In this document: piece by piece, positions 3,987-5,087 of the stretch
Numbering within the stretch: the stretch's first letter is position 1
Layout: the number at the start of each line of letters is the position of its first letter
Assembly (NCBI GenBank): GCA_029857995.1
Contig: JAOUFZ010000113.1
Coordinates: forward strand, 1 to 5,087
Length of the DNA stretch: 5,087 nucleotides
Source of the DNA: Dehalococcoidia bacterium
GTDB taxonomy: Bacteria; Chloroflexota; Dehalococcoidia; GIF9; AB-539-J10
Direction of reading: 5' to 3'
The notes under the pieces: generated by a model
What the model was told of the DNA's origin: nothing
Seen by the model: the letters and a program-made list of their open reading frames with translations, nothing else
The model's database searches: none
Position numbers and translations under genes: made by a program

Positions 3987-4508
3987 ATGGTAGAGATGAC
4001 GATTGACAGCATCCGCGTTAGCCTGATGAACTATCAGAGGGTGGTGATTCTGAAAGAGAAGGGGACTAATCGTTATCTGCCCATTTGGATTGGTCCTGCT
4101 GAAGCAGATGCTATTGCCGTCAAGCTGCAAAATGTCGAATTGTCTCGCCCCTTGACGCATGATTTGCTGCAATCTGTGATTTCTACCCTGGGGGCTTCAG
4201 TTCAGTATATAGTGGTGAACGGGCTTAAGGAGGACACTTTCTACGCCAGACTTGCACTTACCGTTGATGGCGTACAACTGGACATTGATTCTCGACCCAG
4301 CGATGCGTTGGCCTTGGCTGTAAGAGTCGGTGCACCAATATATGTTGAGGAATCGGTGTTGGAAAAGGCGGGCATCGTACTTGAAGAAGAAACAGGCAAA
4401 CCTGCTGCCGAAGGGAAAGTGGATGAACAAGAGATGAAGGGGCTGTCGGCATATAAGGACTTCATAAATACACTCGATCTAGAAGACTTTAAGAAACGCC
4501 AATCTTGA
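3987..4508 (+). CDS. Bifunctional nuclease (BFN/DUF151) family protein
   Basis: The 173-residue protein carries a bifunctional nuclease domain over residues about 1-135. Family motifs are LPIWIGPAEADAIA (31-44), RPLTHDL (54-60) and IDSRPSDALALAVR (100-113). The domain is known from plant and bacterial proteins described as having both RNase and DNase activity; in most bacteria the physiological substrate is unknown. The C-terminal 40 residues (KPAAEGKVDEQEMKG...LDLEDFKKRQS) form a charged tail predicted to be helical and are less conserved. No signal peptide is seen, so it should be cytoplasmic. The start is set by AAAGGAGG six bases before the ATG, and the gene has its own promoter. It follows the small membrane gene after a 182-base gap, so it is probably not in one operon with it, and it converges on aroQ. 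Confidence 0.93.
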   Translation: MVEMTIDSIRVSLMNYQRVVILKEKGTNRYLPIWIGPAEADAIAVKLQNVELSRPLTHDLLQSVISTLGASVQYIVVNGLKEDTFYARLALTVDGVQLDIDSRPSDALALAVRVGAPIYVEESVLEKAGIVLEEETGKPAAEGKVDEQEMKGLSAYKDFINTLDLEDFKKRQS

Positions 4509-4520
4509 GAATGTCAGCAA

Positions 4521-4541
4521 AAGTGGCCTGGCGCGCCACTT
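4521..4541. terminator. Candidate terminator between convergent genes
   Basis: AAGTGGC and GCCACTT are perfect 7-base arms around a 7-base loop. On the minus strand the hairpin is followed by TTGC, so with the last arm bases the run is TTTT, which suits termination of aroQ transcripts. On the plus strand only TTCCGC follows, making it weaker for the nuclease gene. A second stem lies at 4586-4616 (TGCC...AGGC with GCCTGGCA, a 4-base bulge) and has no T tract. Confidence 0.45.
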
Positions 4542-4618
4542 CCGCATAAATTCTAGTGTGTCGCGGCCGACCGTCTATTGCAGAGTGCCATTCAGGCAAA
4601 TAGAGGGAGCCTGGCATC

Positions 4619-5065
4619 CTAACGCGAAGGCTTAGCTTTCAGCTTGCTGACCAGAACTTGCAGGGCAGCAACATATCCCCTCCAACCCAAGCCACTTATC
4701 TGCCCTTGAGCTACAGGGGCAATTATAGACTTAGCTCGCCATTCCTCACGGCGGTAGATATTGGATAAATGGACTTCAATTACCGGTAGTTTGCTGTCAA
4801 CCAGGGCATCGAGCAGAGAAAACCCGTAGTGGGTGAGGGCACCCGGGTTAATTACTATGCCACGGGCGGAGTCTGCGTGCTCTTGAATAAAATCTACGAG
4901 CGCGCCTTCGTGATTGGACTGGAATGTCGCCACATCAACGCTTAATGCCTTGGCTTCTTTCTTTAGTAGGGCATCAATTTCCTGCAGGGTCTTTTCTCCG
5001 TAAATTGACTTTTCTCTCTTACCCAGCATATTCAAATTTGGTCCGTGGATAACTAGAATTTTCAT
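4619..5065 (-). CDS. aroQ: Type II 3-dehydroquinate dehydratase
   Basis: This cytoplasmic enzyme catalyses the third step of the shikimate pathway, 3-dehydroquinate to 3-dehydroshikimate, towards aromatic amino acids. The 148-residue length is typical of the type II family, which forms dodecamers. Motifs in order are HGPNLNMLGKRE (7-18) with the loop Arg17, the catalytic Tyr22 in IYGE, FQSNHEG (48-54), INPGALTH (72-79) with Asn73 and His79, EVHLSNI (97-103) with the catalytic His99, and Arg110 in EEWRAKSII. The usual TH(T/Y)S segment is THYG here, a mild variation that leaves the key residues in place. The ATG is supported by GGAGG seven bases upstream. The promoter and any upstream partner lie beyond the window edge, so operon membership with other aro genes cannot be judged. 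The gene converges on the bifunctional nuclease gene. Confidence 0.97.
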   Translation of the reverse strand: MKILVIHGPNLNMLGKREKSIYGEKTLQEIDALLKKEAKALSVDVATFQSNHEGALVDFIQEHADSARGIVINPGALTHYGFSLLDALVDSKLPVIEVHLSNIYRREEWRAKSIIAPVAQGQISGLGWRGYVAALQVLVSKLKAKPSR

Positions 5066-5087
5066 GAAGCTGCCTCCTCTTTCTGTT

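Overview
This window looks like bacterial chromosome, probably from an uncultured Chloroflexota/Dehalococcoidia-like lineage. That placement is an inference from gene content: a bifunctional-nuclease-family gene, a small membrane-anchored winged-helix-like hypothetical, an MscL with a zinc-ribbon tail, and an InlB-repeat/RCC1-repeat lipoprotein. No rRNA or marker gene confirms it. Promoters resemble the ordinary sigma-70 type with 17-bp spacers, and Shine-Dalgarno sites are mostly strong.

Left part (1-1884): this is the accessory region. A minus-strand two-gene unit encodes a 68-residue secreted acidic peptide (1103-1309) followed, 33 bases later, by a 348-residue lipoprotein (23-1069) built from two InlB-type repeats and four short RCC1-type repeats. 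Divergent to it is the C-terminal catalytic part of a tyrosine recombinase (1382-1798) that has lost its N-terminal domain and first catalytic arginine. It ends 12 bases before a tRNA-Arg(UCG) gene (1811-1884). A truncated integrase beside a tRNA suggests a decayed integrated element, and the secreted-protein pair may be its cargo or a later arrival.

Right part (1885-5087): this part is ordinary core-type genome. mscL (2108-2566, +) has its own promoter and converges on a histidine-phosphatase gene (2714-3346, -). That gene is divergent from a small membrane protein with a winged-helix-like domain (3475-3804, +), followed by a bifunctional nuclease family gene (3987-4508, +). The latter converges on aroQ (4619-5065, -), the type II 3-dehydroquinate dehydratase of the shikimate pathway. 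The genes do not form one pathway; most look like separate transcription units.

The least explained structure is a pair of 42-base direct repeats (34/42 identical, with a 16-base exact core) at 3370-3411 and 3866-3907. They bracket the small membrane gene and lie in the upstream regions of two consecutive plus-strand genes. I see no CRISPR array, no complete mobile element, and no clear evidence of a new multi-gene system.
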